Assembly: GCA_017889545.1 (NCBI GenBank)
Contig: JAGFZV010000015.1
Location: forward strand, 1 to 64,000
Direction: 5' to 3'
Length of the DNA stretch: 64,000 bases
Source: Bacillota bacterium
Lineage (GTDB): Bacteria; Bacillota; Negativicutes; CTSoil-072
Shown here one piece after another: positions 17,182-24,045 of the stretch. The notes beneath the pieces are model-generated. The model saw only the letters and a list, made by a program, of their open reading frames with translations. It was not told where the DNA came from and did not search any database. Numbering within the stretch: the first letter of the stretch is position 1; every line of letters starts with the position of its first letter. Made by a program: the position numbers and the translations under genes.

Positions 17182-17820
17182 TCAAGTGCCTTTTTTCAAA
17201 CGTTTGTACCAAATACTATGACGATGTTTTACATATTCTTCGTCTACTTTTCCATGAAACATGGATGGCAGCAGCTTTCGGTTAGCAGCAGGAATAAATG
17301 CCGCCAAATGGGCTATAATACCGAATAAAAGCAGGACGGATCCCAAATTGTGCATTTGAGTCGACCAAAACAACAGGCTGTCGTTCAAATTGAAGCCCAA
17401 ATTTTTGATGACTTTGACAACTCCCGTAACAATTAGCAGACCTACCGTAAAGGCAATATAAGCATAAGCGAGTCGCTGTTCGGCCAAATATTTATCGGAA
17501 GGCGGTTCTTTCCCGCCCGTAATCATCGCTTTGATAATTTGAACTGATTCCTGGAGATCGCCTGAACGGGGAAGAAGCCCCGTTTCCTTGCGAATTCCAT
17601 GGAATACCGCATGCCAGCCGACAGCAGTCATTAGTACAACGGCTCCCAAATAATGAAGATAGAGAGTCAGCCAATAGTCTCCCGTCCAAGGCACAATATC
17701 AGTCAGCATATACCGTTTATAAAGCGGCATCTGACCAAATCCGCTGAAGAATAATAAAAAGATCGACAACGCAATACTCCAATGAATCATTCTGACAGCC
17801 TTGGTATGCCGAAGTATCAT
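17182..17820 (-). CDS. Cytochrome b-type membrane subunit
   Basis: A 212-residue membrane protein resembling the gamma subunits of formate dehydrogenase and thiosulfate reductase cytochrome b: MILRHTKAVRMIHWS at the start (His ligand region) and four predicted helices with His residues at YLHYLG, GWHAVFHG and MHNLG. It should bind b-type haem and pass electrons between quinone and a periplasmic partner. The start at 17820 has AGGGGG 7 nt upstream and follows the ferredoxin subunit by 11 nt. No catalytic molybdopterin subunit is encoded nearby. Confidence 0.85.
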   Translation of the reverse strand: MILRHTKAVRMIHWSIALSIFLLFFSGFGQMPLYKRYMLTDIVPWTGDYWLTLYLHYLGAVVLMTAVGWHAVFHGIRKETGLLPRSGDLQESVQIIKAMITGGKEPPSDKYLAEQRLAYAYIAFTVGLLIVTGVVKVIKNLGFNLNDSLLFWSTQMHNLGSVLLLFGIIAHLAAFIPAANRKLLPSMFHGKVDEEYVKHRHSIWYKRLKKGT

Positions 17821-17831
17821 ACATTTTCCCC

Positions 17832-18809
17832 CTATTCCTTGCCTTCCTTCTTCATCGTCCTCCATGCAGACCATCCTGCGGCAAACATTCCTGCTATCGG
17901 TGCTACCAGCATGGCCGCTGACAAGTTTCTGAATTCGTCCATTTTGCTCGCCACCGGAGGCATACCGGCACGGCCTGGTTTGCCATCAACTTCTCCTGTT
18001 GCCTGGAGAGCCGAATGAATATCCGCAAAAGGTACCGGCGAAATATAGTATGTGGCTGTACCGCCATTTTCTGTCAGACCATACAGATAGCCATTCACAG
18101 ATTGCGTGCGCTCGTTAGCCAGCCTTTTCATGGCTGCTTTCAATCCAAAAGTCATTGCTTGCCGTGGGCAAACATTCACACAAACCGGCTGCTGTCCATT
18201 TTCCACCAAGTCATGACACATATCGCACTTGTACATGACTCCGCCGCCGCCATAAGTAGGCGCCAGTTTCATGTACACTCCCACTCCAGCCTGTCTGGCC
18301 GGGATGCCCCATGGGCACACATCACGACACTTCGCTCCACCAAAGCAAACATCCGGATCAATGGTGACAGAACTATCTTTGTAAACCGTGAAAGCGCTGA
18401 AAGGACACAACTTGGCGCATGGCGGATTTTCGCAGTGCATGCATCGTCGCGGAATGTATACTGTTTTGCCATTTACGGTTACCTTCTGAACATAAAGCCA
18501 ATTATAAGGAGTCAGTCTATTGGTCAGCTGCTGTTTATCCGACCAGTCTTCATAACCCTTGCGCGGCCAATAGTCCAAAATAGGTTTCTTCGGTTGGGGA
18601 TAACGGCTTTGATTTTTATTTTTACATTCTAAAACACAGCTTGGAACCGGTTCTCCTTTACATCCATCGCATTTGGTCAAGTCGATGACTGTCGCCATGG
18701 GTTCGACTGCCGCCTGAGCCGTTTCATTCACTCCGGTCAAAGTTGCCACACCAACCATGGAAGCCAATGCAGTCCGCTTGAGAAATTGCCGTCGCGAAAT
18801 CGTTTTCAC
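17832..18809 (-). CDS. Tat-exported four-cluster ferredoxin subunit (HybA/FdhB-like)
   Basis: A 325-residue electron-transfer protein. It begins with a twin-arginine signal (SRRQFLKRTALA) and carries four Cys clusters: CDGCKGEPVPSC (about residue 47), CMHCENPPCAKLC, CFGGAKCRDVC and CDMCHDLVENGQQPVC. A C-terminal membrane helix (about 297-315) anchors it. The layout matches HybA and FdhB-like subunits facing the periplasm. With the next gene it forms an FeS/cytochrome b pair lacking its catalytic subunit; the adjacent YeeE genes suggest a link to thiosulfate or another sulfur compound. Confidence 0.88.
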   Translation of the reverse strand: MKTISRRQFLKRTALASMVGVATLTGVNETAQAAVEPMATVIDLTKCDGCKGEPVPSCVLECKNKNQSRYPQPKKPILDYWPRKGYEDWSDKQQLTNRLTPYNWLYVQKVTVNGKTVYIPRRCMHCENPPCAKLCPFSAFTVYKDSSVTIDPDVCFGGAKCRDVCPWGIPARQAGVGVYMKLAPTYGGGGVMYKCDMCHDLVENGQQPVCVNVCPRQAMTFGLKAAMKRLANERTQSVNGYLYGLTENGGTATYYISPVPFADIHSALQATGEVDGKPGRAGMPPVASKMDEFRNLSAAMLVAPIAGMFAAGWSAWRTMKKEGKE

Positions 18810-18861
18810 CGCTAAATCCTCCCTTATACCGTTCCATCAGAAACAGCATAAATAAATTGCT

Positions 18862-18882
18862 GGCGCACCAAAACGGTGCGCC
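18862..18882 (-). terminator. Hairpin after the YeeE pair
   Basis: An 8-bp GC-rich stem (GGCGCACC and GGTGCGCC) with a 5-nt loop lies after the second YeeE-like gene and before the ferredoxin subunit gene. The minus-strand tail is A/T-rich but has no clean T-run, so read-through into the ferredoxin gene is possible. Confidence 0.5.
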
Positions 18883-18884
18883 GT

Positions 18885-18898
18885 CCATCGTACGATGA
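18885..18898. other. Palindrome CCATCGTACGATGA
   Basis: The 12-bp palindrome CATCGTACGATG lies just after the stop of the second YeeE-like gene. A 14-bp version, CCATCGTACGATGG, lies at 44086-44099 after glgA. Function unknown. Confidence 0.35.
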
Positions 18899-18902
18899 TT
18901 CT

Positions 18903-19430
18903 TTATAATCCTTTTTTTTCAAACCATCGAAACAGAAGCAGCGTCAGTATAATAAACGGAATAATCACGAACCAATGATTGATTCCCAACACCTGCGGAA
19001 TAGTAATCTTGCCGTAGTTTCCCCATGTTAAAACCGTTTTTTGCAGATAAGGATATGCTTCCGCATACAAACCTGCTCCGACCAGCATTCCCATGATCCC
19101 CCAGATAGAATCCCAGCGACCTTCGCCTAATGCCCCCAATGAAGTTCCCGGGCAATAACCCAAAAGTCCCCATCCCAGTCCAAACAATAATCCGCCAAGA
19201 ACAACCCCGCCTAAAATTGTCGGTTTCAACGATAATTTAACCAGACCCATATCATACAGAAAATACACACCAATCATCGCGACCGCAATGTGAGACAGCA
19301 TGAACTTCAAAATTGTCATGTCTTGCAGCCGAAGGGCGGCGATTTGTTTATCATAACGGATGACCCTGCCTTTTTGCAGCAAAAAGCCAAACAATATTCC
19401 AGTGATCAAACCATACATTAATTGCATCAC
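18903..19430 (-). CDS. YeeE/YedE-type sulfur transport half-protein (2)
   Basis: A 175-residue membrane protein with about four to five helices and the motif GYCPGTSLGALGEG near residue 95, which carries a conserved Cys of the YeeE/YedE family. YeeE (TsuA) imports thiosulfate; full-length members hold two such halves. Here two separate genes, overlapping by 4 nt, encode the halves, so they probably assemble as a heteromer. Confidence 0.85.
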   Translation of the reverse strand: MMQLMYGLITGILFGFLLQKGRVIRYDKQIAALRLQDMTILKFMLSHIAVAMIGVYFLYDMGLVKLSLKPTILGGVVLGGLLFGLGWGLLGYCPGTSLGALGEGRWDSIWGIMGMLVGAGLYAEAYPYLQKTVLTWGNYGKITIPQVLGINHWFVIIPFIILTLLLFRWFEKKGL

Positions 19431-19942
19431 TTGCCACCGCCTTTATAAAGCCAATTGGCCGTAATCAGACCGCCAATAAAGAAACAAGCCAAAGCGATAA
19501 AACCGCTGGCTGCCAATTGCAAGGAACCGCTTAATCCGTGGCCACTCGGGCAGCCATCAGCCAATCTGGCGCCGAACATCGCAAGAATCCCGCCAACAAA
19601 AGCAATCCTGGCCCGATAACCAACCGATGGGCCAAAAGCATTACGCCACATGTCCGGTACACCCTGCCACCGGAAACTGCCGGAAGAAACCGCGGCAACA
19701 AACGCTCCGATTGCAATCCCGAGAACAAACATCGACTGCCAATCAATGATCGGCGCTTCTTTCAGAAAATAAGGCATTTTGGCAACCCGTTCCGGCGAAA
19801 ATATGCTTTCCAGCATACCTGTTGTACGGACAAACGTTGTTGACGCGCCAAGATACTTGCCCACAAACCAGACCGAACCGATCGACACCAGGCCGCTGAG
19901 GGCTCCAGCCAGATAAGGACTCCAGCCACGATCATTGTTCAT
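19427..19942 (-). CDS. YeeE/YedE-type sulfur transport half-protein (1)
   Basis: A 171-residue membrane protein with the conserved GARLADGCPSGHGLSG motif near residue 130, including the Cys used for sulfur relay in this family. The start at 19942 has GGAGGG 7 nt upstream; an ATG at 19957 lies before that site. It forms the first half of a split thiosulfate/sulfur transporter with the overlapping next gene. Confidence 0.88.
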   Translation of the reverse strand: MNNDRGWSPYLAGALSGLVSIGSVWFVGKYLGASTTFVRTTGMLESIFSPERVAKMPYFLKEAPIIDWQSMFVLGIAIGAFVAAVSSGSFRWQGVPDMWRNAFGPSVGYRARIAFVGGILAMFGARLADGCPSGHGLSGSLQLAASGFIALACFFIGGLITANWLYKGGGK

Positions 19943-20108
19943 TTTACATCCCTCCATTCACCTGCATTAAGTAAACTTGCGAGAAATCCAGCTTATACTA
20001 TATTTTATCATGGGAATAAGATGCATATCCAGCATAATATAGAAAAACATCATTTATGCTTAAAAGCCAACGCCTTTTTGGCGCGTCGCCTAGTATAATA
20101 ATGAACCC

Positions 20109-20178
20109 AACACTGAATTGCAAATAAAAACTCCCACGCGCTTCACAGCTTGGGAGTTTTTATTTGCAATTCAGTGTT
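20109..20178 (-). terminator. Terminator with a 28-bp perfect stem
   Basis: Arms 20109-20136 and 20151-20178 pair perfectly over 28 bp with a 14-nt loop. The stem includes the last two codons and stop of the coiled-coil protein gene at 20171. Each arm contains an A/T-rich stretch, so it could terminate from either side. Confidence 0.75.
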
Positions 20179-20404
20179 TGCGCGGATCGCTGGGATCTGC
20201 GACATCTTTAAAATGCTCCGGATGCTTTAGACAATCCGCAAGACTTTGCTGCAACCCGGGAAGCTCATGGTCGATTTCTGCTATCCGGGCAAGAATTGAC
20301 GCCTTTTCTTCATCCCCGACAGTTTTAAGTTGCTCCTCAAGATCTTTTCGTTCCGCCTGCAGGCCGGCAATTTCGTTGCTATACGGTTCGCACACATACC
20401 TCAT
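20171..20404 (-). CDS. Small coiled-coil hypothetical protein
   Basis: A 77-residue, highly charged protein. Residues about 8-60 form a likely helical hairpin or coiled coil (heptad-like EIAGLQAERKDLEEQL). AAAAGGAGG precedes the ATG, so it is probably translated. It is a single-gene unit between the YeeE pair and the ABC exporter. No function is assigned. Confidence 0.75.
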   Translation of the reverse strand: MRYVCEPYSNEIAGLQAERKDLEEQLKTVGDEEKASILARIAEIDHELPGLQQSLADCLKHPEHFKDVADPSDPRKH

Positions 20405-20710
20405 GATCTAAACCTCCTTTTCGACATCAAAAACAACCGCTCCCTATATCTCCATGCTAAAGCATTTTCCGTAAGATAGCAACGACTGTTGCACATAGAA
20501 ATACGGCGATAAATGACTAAAAAGAAAGTAAACCATGCTTTTTATCGCAAAATTACTTATTTGAATTTTCAGAATATAGTATAACTATTTTACCGTTTCG
20601 TTTCTCTATTATTGTTTCAGTTGGTACCCATGTGGTTTGTGCAGGAAAATCATTGACAAGAGGCGAACGATGGGCAATAGCATTCATCTTTGGGAGGAGC
20701 GGAACTTATC
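20405..20710. other. 306-nt gap without a recognised feature
   Basis: This divergent region between the coiled-coil protein (-) and the ABC exporter (+) is A/T-rich. TTGACA occurs at 20654-20659, but no good -10 follows at the right distance. I see no hairpin, repeat or ORF worth naming. Confidence 0.5.
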
Positions 20711-22495
20711 ATGTCAAATAAAAGTCCGGATTGGACGTTCTCGCTGGGTCTTATCTGGAGTTTTCTCCGTAGACACCCCATACGCTTAAGCATCGGTCTT
20801 GCCGCGTTGCTGATTGCATCAGGAAGTCTGCTCTCCATACCAAAGGTTCTGGGATATTTCATTGATCAGAATTTTGCGGAAGGAAACTCGGGTTCCTTAC
20901 ATCTTGCAGCAGGAATTATGGTGGCGGTCATCACCCTCTATGCTGTAACTGCGGCCCTTCGGATTTACATGCTGTCTTGGGTCGGCGAACGGTTGGTGGC
21001 GGATATCCGCTCCCACGTCTACAACCGGCTTTTGGGTCTGCCGGTTGAATTCTTTGAAACTCATCCAATCGGCGATTTATTATCCAGGCTTTCTTCCGAT
21101 GTTGCTTTATTGGAAACCATGGTCAGCATCGTCATCCCCATCGGTCTGCGCTCAACCATCCAACTAATCGGCGCTTTCTTGTTAATGGCTTCTATCGATT
21201 GGCAGCTGACGGGAATCATTCTTTTCGTCGGACCATTCTTGGCATGGGTAGCCTTGATTTTGGGTCGAAAAGTGCGCACAACAGCCCGTTTTTCCCGCGA
21301 AGGCGAAGCGAAGGTGGTCACGCAGATTGAAGCGACACTGAACGCGATAACCACAGTCAAATCCTTCTCAGCGGAAAAAAATGAAGCGGATCGTTTTACA
21401 ACAGTAAGCGAAGCGAATTTTAACGCCGGCGAAAAACTGATGCGGGCCAGAGCTCTCTTCACATTCATCGTCTTTTTTTTCGCCCTGAACGTCGCCGTAT
21501 TGGTTCTTTATTTCGGCGGTCGCAAGGTTCTGGACAATACAATAAGTTGGAGTATGGTGACCCAGTTTATCATCTATGTATCGGTCGCGGCATTCAGTTT
21601 CGCCGGACTCTCGGAAATCTTCAGCGAAATAAAAAAGACACTCGGCGCCACCGAACGTCTTTTCCAAATTCTTGGCCAGCCGCTGGAAAGCGGAAGAACT
21701 GTCCCGCCGCTACCAATTCCCCCGGGGAAAGGATCCGTTGTTTTTGATACGGTTAATTTTTCCTATCCTGCCCGGCCACTGCAGCCGGCGTTACGCGATT
21801 TTCACCTGTCAATACAACCGGGAGAAATGATCGCATTGGTCGGTCCTTCCGGCGCGGGTAAAACCACCGTGCTTCGATTGCTGCTTCGGCTATATGACCC
21901 GCAAACAGGCTGTATCACTTTGGACGGTGTAGATTTACGCGATTTGGAGCCTAGCGATCTCCGCCGCCAGATTGCGATCGTCAGCCAGGAACCAGCAATC
22001 TTTTCCGGAACAATTCGGGATAATATTCTCTACGGCAACCCTGAAGCGACCGAAAAACAGCTTCTTGAGGCTTCCCGACTGGCTCAAGCCCATGAATTTA
22101 TTATCAGACTGCCTTTGGGGTATGATACCCCTCTCGGCGAAAAAGGGCAGCTGCTTTCCACCGGACAGCGTCAACGGCTGGCAATCGCCCGTGCTTTGGT
22201 TCGTCAGCCCCGGATGCTGCTCTTGGACGAGGCCACTTCCGCCATGGATTCAGAAAACGAAATGCTGCTGCGAAAGACCTTCACTCAGCATCTCCGCGGA
22301 CGAACCATGATCATCGTTGCTCATCGACTGGCAACGGTGCAATCCGCTGATCGGGTAGTGGTAATCGATGACGGCCATATCGAAGGACAGGGATCTCATT
22401 TTAACCTTCTTGAAACCTGCCCGCTTTATGCTCGGCTCGTCGCCATGGAATTTGACCAAATCAGTTCCGCCGCTCATTCAATTAACGCCATTTAG
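20711..22495 (+). CDS. ABC exporter, fused permease-ATPase (MsbA/MdlB type)
   Basis: A 594-residue half-transporter with six helices in the first 320 residues and a C-terminal ATPase: Walker A GPSGAGKTT (about residue 382), signature LSTGQRQRLAIARAL, Walker B LLLDEATSAMDSE and H-loop VAHRLAT. GGGAGGAG precedes the ATG. It works as a homodimer to export lipids, drugs or peptides. Its stop overlaps by 14 nt the end of the convergent ATP-grasp ligase gene, so it may export that ligase's product, but this rests only on position. Confidence 0.92.
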   Translation: MSNKSPDWTFSLGLIWSFLRRHPIRLSIGLAALLIASGSLLSIPKVLGYFIDQNFAEGNSGSLHLAAGIMVAVITLYAVTAALRIYMLSWVGERLVADIRSHVYNRLLGLPVEFFETHPIGDLLSRLSSDVALLETMVSIVIPIGLRSTIQLIGAFLLMASIDWQLTGIILFVGPFLAWVALILGRKVRTTARFSREGEAKVVTQIEATLNAITTVKSFSAEKNEADRFTTVSEANFNAGEKLMRARALFTFIVFFFALNVAVLVLYFGGRKVLDNTISWSMVTQFIIYVSVAAFSFAGLSEIFSEIKKTLGATERLFQILGQPLESGRTVPPLPIPPGKGSVVFDTVNFSYPARPLQPALRDFHLSIQPGEMIALVGPSGAGKTTVLRLLLRLYDPQTGCITLDGVDLRDLEPSDLRRQIAIVSQEPAIFSGTIRDNILYGNPEATEKQLLEASRLAQAHEFIIRLPLGYDTPLGEKGQLLSTGQRQRLAIARALVRQPRMLLLDEATSAMDSENEMLLRKTFTQHLRGRTMIIVAHRLATVQSADRVVVIDDGHIEGQGSHFNLLETCPLYARLVAMEFDQISSAAHSINAI

Positions 22496-23444
22496 GACGC
22501 GGACAGCTCATTACCGGAGTTCGCGGGTCGATTTCATAAAGAATTTTGGCCATCAGCCCATTTTTGTTGTCCGGATCAAGCCAGCCCCACTCGCCGGAAA
22601 AGTTTGCCTCAAGGAATGTATAGTGAGAATCTTTCTTCAGAAAATCCAGCCGCGCATAATGCACCCCTACCTCAGCGGCGAAAGAAAAAATCGCCTTTTC
22701 CATTTCTGCTGGCAACTTTACAGGCTTCCAGCCCCGGTGGGCATGCGCAGAGGGAGCTTTGCGCCAATCAATCGTTTCATTAATGAATGCTTGGCGATCA
22801 AGTGAAAAAGCAAAGAGCTCATCCCTTACCAGAGCTACAGTGACATCTTCATCAGCGTCAATATAATCAGTAAGGAACCACGGATGGGAAGGATCCAAAC
22901 TGCCCTCATCCACTTTGCGCGCGTAAAAGCCAATCCCGTCTGCGTACTTGAAGGTAAAACTTTTGGCAACGGACTGAATTCCAGGTCGAAAAAACCTCTC
23001 ACTCCCTACCGCGAAGCGGAAAGGGGTAACGTCGAAAAATTTAGCAGCGAGTCTCATCTGCTGCATCTTGCACGAACGAGTGGTTGCAAAAGGCTGACTG
23101 AGCACGACTTTGCCCTGTTCCCAATAAATATTCAAAATATCATTCAACGCCATCCAGACCTCTTCTTCAGCGTATCGGTCGGCATTATCCAACTGCATAG
23201 AAGGAAAGATATTGGAAGCGCGCATGGAGGAACGCCGGAATACCTTGACGAGGTCGTTCTCAGTTACACGCCTGCCGATGGGATCTTCGATCTCGATCGT
23301 CTGATCTGAAACCAAAAGTTTGTAATCCTTCCACAAATCCGTATTATAACGGAAGATATTCTCCGACCCCAAATTTTTAACCAGCAAATCAGCAACATAG
23401 TCGATTGAATTCGTTAACAATAGTGTAACGCCTTGCTTACTCAA
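22482..23444 (-). CDS. ATP-grasp ligase, graspetide-maturase-like
   Basis: About 320 residues. The N-terminus (GVTLLLTNSIDYVADLLVKN, then YNTD) resembles peptide-modifying ATP-grasp ligases of the MvdC/MvdD/PsnB kind. The C-terminal half has the ATP-grasp metal site: YARLDF, then FLEANFSGEWGWLD (Asp, Glu and Asn ligands). Such enzymes make ester or amide links between acidic and Ser/Thr/Lys side chains of a precursor peptide. TTG at 23444, 9 nt after GGGGAGG, is the best start, because longer frames begin inside the upstream terminator. A short acidic peptide gene precedes it. A YheC/D-like coat protein is the main alternative. Confidence 0.75.
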   Translation of the reverse strand: MSKQGVTLLLTNSIDYVADLLVKNLGSENIFRYNTDLWKDYKLLVSDQTIEIEDPIGRRVTENDLVKVFRRSSMRASNIFPSMQLDNADRYAEEEVWMALNDILNIYWEQGKVVLSQPFATTRSCKMQQMRLAAKFFDVTPFRFAVGSERFFRPGIQSVAKSFTFKYADGIGFYARKVDEGSLDPSHPWFLTDYIDADEDVTVALVRDELFAFSLDRQAFINETIDWRKAPSAHAHRGWKPVKLPAEMEKAIFSFAAEVGVHYARLDFLKKDSHYTFLEANFSGEWGWLDPDNKNGLMAKILYEIDPRTPVMSCPRPKWR

Positions 23445-23492
23445 TTTTAGAAGCCTCCCCTGTCTCTCTTTACAAACTTGACCAGTCGATAA

Positions 23493-23534
23493 AAAACCCA
23501 TCTTGTGGCATATTTATGCCTTAAGATGGGTTTT
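23493..23534 (-). terminator. Hairpin between peptide and ATP-grasp genes
   Basis: A 12-bp stem (AAAACCCATCTT and AAGATGGGTTTT) with an inner GGCAT/ATGCC hairpin is followed by TTTTTTA on the minus strand. Placed between a short peptide gene and its putative modifying enzyme, it would let peptide mRNA exceed enzyme mRNA. Confidence 0.8.
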
Positions 23535-23548
23535 GCAACCGTTATTGG

Positions 23549-23779
23549 CTATTCGTCTTTTTCACCATCAAATTGTGTGCTGCTAGTCGGTGCACCTGTG
23601 CTCATGAGCATATCATAGATTGTTTCACTCTCATCCCAATGCCGCACTTGGTTCACATAATCATACCGGCAGTTGCCCATCTCCTGTCGCCACAAACAAG
23701 CCTCATCCGGTTTTGAAGCGACTAGATCGGCCGGAGTGATTTTGGGTCCTGGAGATTGTGTAATGCTTTCAGTCAACAT
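23549..23779 (-). CDS. Short acidic peptide, candidate ATP-grasp substrate
   Basis: About 76 residues from ATG 23779; an ATG at 23815 (88 residues) is also possible, and both have weak ribosome sites. The start at 23872 is unlikely because it lies at or before the predicted transcript start. The C-terminus is Ser/Thr- and Asp/Glu-rich (MSTGAPTSSTQFDGEKDE), which suits ester-forming graspetide chemistry. The middle has two Cys (DEACLWRQEMGNCRYDY). No known leader motif was recognised. The case rests on position, a dedicated promoter and the attenuator-like hairpin before the ligase gene. Confidence 0.6.
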   Translation of the reverse strand: MLTESITQSPGPKITPADLVASKPDEACLWRQEMGNCRYDYVNQVRHWDESETIYDMLMSTGAPTSSTQFDGEKDE

Positions 23780-23862
23780 ACGCTCTCTGCCGCCCTTCTT
23801 AAAATTTTTGCGCATCAATAAATTGACTCTTATTTGAATATACTCTACCACTATTTTCGTTA

Positions 23863-23891
23863 AGATTAGCATACAAAAATTTCTATGTCAA
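23863..23891 (-). promoter_or_regulatory. Strong promoter of the peptide/ATP-grasp unit
   Basis: On the minus strand TTGACA (23891-23886), a 17-nt spacer and TAATCT (23868-23863) form a near-consensus promoter. Transcription would begin near 23856, so the peptide and ligase can be expressed apart from the radical SAM unit upstream. Confidence 0.7.
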
Positions 23892-23901
23892 GGTGATCAC
23901 T

Positions 23902-24045
23902 TCAGTTTTTGCAGAAAATTACAAACATTAACCCTGCAATTGCCAATACCAAACAAAGCGCTGTTATTCCCCACCGGATCATCCAATTCGGTTTTTTCGC
24001 CAAAATCTTGGCAAGTTCTGCTCTCGTTGCATCTTCACTCATCAT
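23902..24045 (-). CDS. 47-residue membrane stub resembling an HlyD-adaptor N-terminus
   Basis: A short gene starting with ATG at 24045, overlapping the stop of the C39 ABC exporter, with AGGGAG upstream. The product begins MMSEDATRAELAKILAKKPN, then WMIRWGITAL and one membrane helix, ending FCKN. It recalls the N-terminal anchor of HlyD-type adaptors that follow bacteriocin ABC genes (charged stretch, P-x-W, RWGI, helix). A normal adaptor has about 350 further residues, absent here: a promoter begins within 20 nt. It may be a decayed adaptor or a small accessory protein. Confidence 0.65.
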   Translation of the reverse strand: MMSEDATRAELAKILAKKPNWMIRWGITALCLVLAIAGLMFVIFCKN

